The notes beneath the pieces were generated by a model. That model saw only the letters and a list, made by a program, of their open reading frames with translations, was not told the DNA's origin and did not search any database. From the NCBI GenBank assembly GCA_946537255.1, contig CAMNFS010000012.1:1-42116 (forward strand): DNA of 42,116 nucleotides. The letters are read 5' to 3'. The translations under genes were made by a program, and so were the position numbers. The stretch is from an uncultured Erysipelotrichaceae bacterium (GTDB lineage: Bacteria > Bacillota_I > Bacilli_A > Erysipelotrichales > Erysipelotrichaceae). How positions within the stretch are numbered: the first letter of the stretch is position 1; each line of letters opens with the position of its first letter. Below, piece after piece: positions 40,251 through 42,116 of this stretch.

Positions 40251-40298
40251 GGCAGAAGGAATTTTTCGCTGTCTCAGCGGAATGGATTCCTGTCTGCT
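40251..40298. other. Long two-part hairpin between trmD and trpB
   Basis: GCAGAAGGAAT and ATTCCTGTCTGC (outer, one bulge) enclose CGCTG/CAGCG (inner, three-base loop). It lies about 70 bases before the trmD start on the minus strand and about 115 before trpB on the plus strand. No T run follows, so a leader RNA element is more likely than a terminator. The remaining bases of this 229-base gap hold no gene. Confidence 0.4.
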
Positions 40299-40375
40299 GT
40301 TTGATGGAAACAAAGAAATGTTCATATGTATTTTCGATTTTGCAATGACAGTAGGAAATGAAGTGCCTTTTCTTA

Positions 40376-40381
40376 TATAAT
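40376..40381 (+). promoter_or_regulatory. -10 element of the trpB promoter
   Basis: TATAAT 31 bases before the GTG start; the -35 region is poor (AGGAAA or TAGGAA at about 17-18 bp). Confidence 0.5.
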
Positions 40382-40412
40382 TCATAGGAAACAGAAAAGG
40401 CGGGACAGAATT

Positions 40413-41669
40413 GTGAACAAATACAGGGATTATGACAATTATCTGAAGGAGTATCCGAGTGAAAAAGGGTATTTCGGAAAATATGGAGGTAACTATCTGA
40501 AGGATCCGGAGCTGATCAAGGCATTCAATGAGTATGCGGAAGCCTATCATACCATTGCCCAGTCGGCCCAGTTCATTTCTGAACTGCGGCGGATCCGCAG
40601 AGATTTTCAGGGAAGACCTACGCCGGTCTATCATTGCCAGAATCTATCCAATCTTCTTGGCAGAACCCAGATTTATCTGAAGCGGGAGGATCTGAATCAT
40701 ACCGGAGCGCATAAACTGAATCACTGCATGGGTGAAGGCCTTCTGGCCAAATACATGGGGAAGAAGAAGCTGATTGCGGAAACCGGCGCTGGCCAGCATG
40801 GGGTGGCGCTTGCGACTGCGGCTGCCTATTTCGGAATGGAATGCGACATCTATATGGGAGAGGTGGATATTGCCAAACAGGCGCCCAATGTCACAAGAAT
40901 GAAGCTGCTGGGGGCACGTGTGATTCCGGTTACTGCCGGGCTCAAAACACTGAAGGAAGCGGTGGACGCCGCGTTTGAAGCATACGGGAAGGAATACCGG
41001 GATGCCGTATACTGCATCGGTACTGCCGCGGGACCGCATCCGTTCCCGCTTATGGTGAGGGATTTTCAGTATGTGGTCGGAGAAGAGGCGAAGGAACAGT
41101 TTGTGTCGATGACCGGACATCTTCCCGACAGAGTGACTGCCTGTGTGGGCGGCGGTTCCAATTCCATCGGAATGTTCACGCCGTTTCTTGCGGATCCGGT
41201 GGAACTGATCGGCGTAGAGCCGCTTGGAAGAGGACCGAAGCTGGGGGATCACGCGGCTTCCATTACCTACGGGACAGAGGGAATCATGCATGGATTCAAC
41301 AGCATCATGCTGGCGGATGAAAACGGAAATCCCGCTCCTGTGTATTCCAATGCGAGCGGTCTGGATTATCCGGCAGCCGGCCCGGAACATGCGATGCTGC
41401 ATGATATGGGAAGAGTGCGGTATGAGACCGTCGGGGATGAGGACGCGATTGAAGCCCTGTTCCTGCTCTGCCGTCACGAGGGAATCATTCCGGCGATTGA
41501 GAGTTCTCATGCCCTGGCATACGCGATCCGGCTGGCCAGAACCGGCATGACCGGCTCGGTACTTGTGAATCTGTCCGGACGGGGTGACAAGGATCTGGAC
41601 TATGTGGTTGAAAAGTATGGCTACGGGCCGGATTTTCTGAAAAAGATGGAGAAAAAACGGAAAAAATAA
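40413..41669 (+). CDS. trpB: Tryptophan synthase beta chain (stand-alone)
   Basis: TrpB condenses indole with serine using PLP. The 418-residue protein has the TrpB1-type start [23 protein letters not shown], the PLP-lysine motif [18 protein letters not shown], the [14 protein letters not shown] block with the catalytic Glu, [12 protein letters not shown] for the PLP phosphate, and the C-terminal [12 protein letters not shown]. Everything needed for catalysis is present. There is no trpA or other trp gene in the window; a lone TrpB can make tryptophan from external indole. The start is GTG with a weak AAAGGCGGG upstream. Confidence 0.93.
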   Translation: MNKYRDYDNYLKEYPSEKGYFGKYGGNYLKDPELIKAFNEYAEAYHTIAQSAQFISELRRIRRDFQGRPTPVYHCQNLSNLLGRTQIYLKREDLNHTGAHKLNHCMGEGLLAKYMGKKKLIAETGAGQHGVALATAAAYFGMECDIYMGEVDIAKQAPNVTRMKLLGARVIPVTAGLKTLKEAVDAAFEAYGKEYRDAVYCIGTAAGPHPFPLMVRDFQYVVGEEAKEQFVSMTGHLPDRVTACVGGGSNSIGMFTPFLADPVELIGVEPLGRGPKLGDHAASITYGTEGIMHGFNSIMLADENGNPAPVYSNASGLDYPAAGPEHAMLHDMGRVRYETVGDEDAIEALFLLCRHEGIIPAIESSHALAYAIRLARTGMTGSVLVNLSGRGDKDLDYVVEKYGYGPDFLKKMEKKRKK

Positions 41670-42019
41670 CAGAGACAGCAGTCTTCGGACGAACTGCCTG
41701 AGTGAAACAGTTTCCCGTTTTTGCTGAGAGGTGAAAACCCATGGTGCCATCCGGCGGAAGTTTCTGACAACGGGTTCCGGGAAAAACCATGACGAAGGCA
41801 GTAAAAGGTGGTCAGGGGCGTTTGAAAGAGCGGAATACCAGTGCTTCCCGGCGCCCTTTTTCTGTCGTATCAGCCGCGTGCATTCCGGTTGAGGAAATGA
41901 GGGCAGGATGCTGACAGGGACATTCATTCAGGAATGGATTGCAAAAAGACGAAAATGATTAAATTGCCCCTCATCTGAATACGATTTACGAATAAAAAGA
42001 AACAAAGGGGATTCAGGCC
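41670..42019 (+). ncRNA. 350-base gene-free stretch, probably a structured RNA
   Basis: No coding frame is convincing on either strand. The plus strand holds GAACTG/CAGTTT (around 41691-41712), a long-range CCCGT/ACGGG pair, a GAAA-looped GGT/ACC and an ATGG/CCAT hairpin. It ends with a GGGGCG...CGCCC pairing followed by TTTTT at about 41856-41860, which looks like a terminator. Layout suggests a riboswitch-like leader or a small RNA after trpB. I tried TPP, FMN, SAM, lysine, cobalamin and T-box consensus by eye and none fits. From 41880 on, only a CATTCC/GGAATG inverted repeat and the next gene's ribosome site are seen. Confidence 0.35.
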
Positions 42020-42116
42020 ATGAGTAAACCGATGCAGAAAAAACATGACGAAAGTCCGAAGTTTTGGATTATTCTCTGCTCGATTGCGGCAGCAATGCTG
42101 TTTCTGTTTTTCATCC
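42020..42116 (+). CDS. Membrane protein, 5' end (partial)
   Basis: Thirty-two codons run to the window edge. The peptide has a short basic N-terminus (MSKPMQKKHDESPKFW) followed by a hydrophobic segment, so it is a signal peptide or first transmembrane helix. AAAGGGG lies upstream. The function cannot be seen. Confidence 0.6.
   Translation, partial: MSKPMQKKHDESPKFWIILCSIAAAMLFLFFI

Noticed and set aside
41720-41765. TPP or FMN riboswitch
   Set aside because: GCTGAGA and GGTGAAA-like words occur, but the other conserved halves of both riboswitches are missing.
40644-41927. 427-codon frame antisense to trpB
   Set aside because: trpB is unmistakable; the antisense product has no domain or start signal.

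Overview
The window comes from an anaerobic Firmicute with about half G+C. It is most likely a member of the Erysipelotrichia or a close relative. This is inferred from the strong AGGAGG-type ribosome sites, the ecfA-ecfA-ecfT-truA-rplM-rpsI order, PyrR, ThrR, an RNF complex, and a thioester adhesin with a class B sortase. No species is assigned.

Layout. 1-182 is the 3' end of pgi. 290-1109 (minus) is the frameshifted tail of a surface protein. 1192-4139 (minus) is apbE, a putative ArsP_2-type metal exporter and a voltage-gated K+ channel-like protein. Divergent from apbE, 4252-9760 is a seven-gene RNF operon (rnfC, a rnfD fusion, rnfG, rnfE, rnfA, a small Cys-rich protein, a very short rnfB) closed by a terminator. 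9851-13456 holds a CpaB-like SAF protein, a monofunctional transglycosylase, an alpha/beta hydrolase, pyrR and a SAM hydrolase. 13689-16404 (minus) has a STAS-kinase fusion, a KAP-type P-loop NTPase and tRNA-His. 16590-17842 carries a DUF4186 gene, a small membrane protein and a cyclophilin.

17873-24594 is a threonine locus. thrC-thrB-thrR (plus a small membrane protein and probably the cyclophilin) run leftward and hom-lysC-asd run rightward from a shared 92-bp control region, giving the full path from aspartate to threonine beside its likely repressor. 24640-26093 has an RraB-like membrane protein and a nitroreductase. 26177-30689 has the ECF transporter energising module, truA with a long extra C-terminus, and rplM-rpsI behind a strong promoter and a probable L13 leader.

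30834-38424 is a surface locus: a 1931-residue thioester adhesin, a sortase B and a membrane protein with an extracellular Ig-like domain. 38512-40183 (minus) is trmD plus a P1-family peptidase. 40413-41669 is a trpB without trpA. A structured 350-bp gap and the first 32 codons of a membrane protein end the window.

The most unusual system is the RNF operon. RnfD carries two extra, tandemly duplicated FMN-binding domains, so with RnfG the operon encodes four candidate covalent-flavin sites beside its own ApbE. RnfB is cut down to a membrane anchor plus one [4Fe-4S] domain, and a 61-residue membrane protein with an RnfB-like Cys pattern sits just before it. Second is the giant adhesin, which is built from an unrecognised repeated 'GD-x-F' beta module, appears to have its SpaA-like folds split by insertions, and has no usable sorting signal although a sortase gene overlaps its stop codon.
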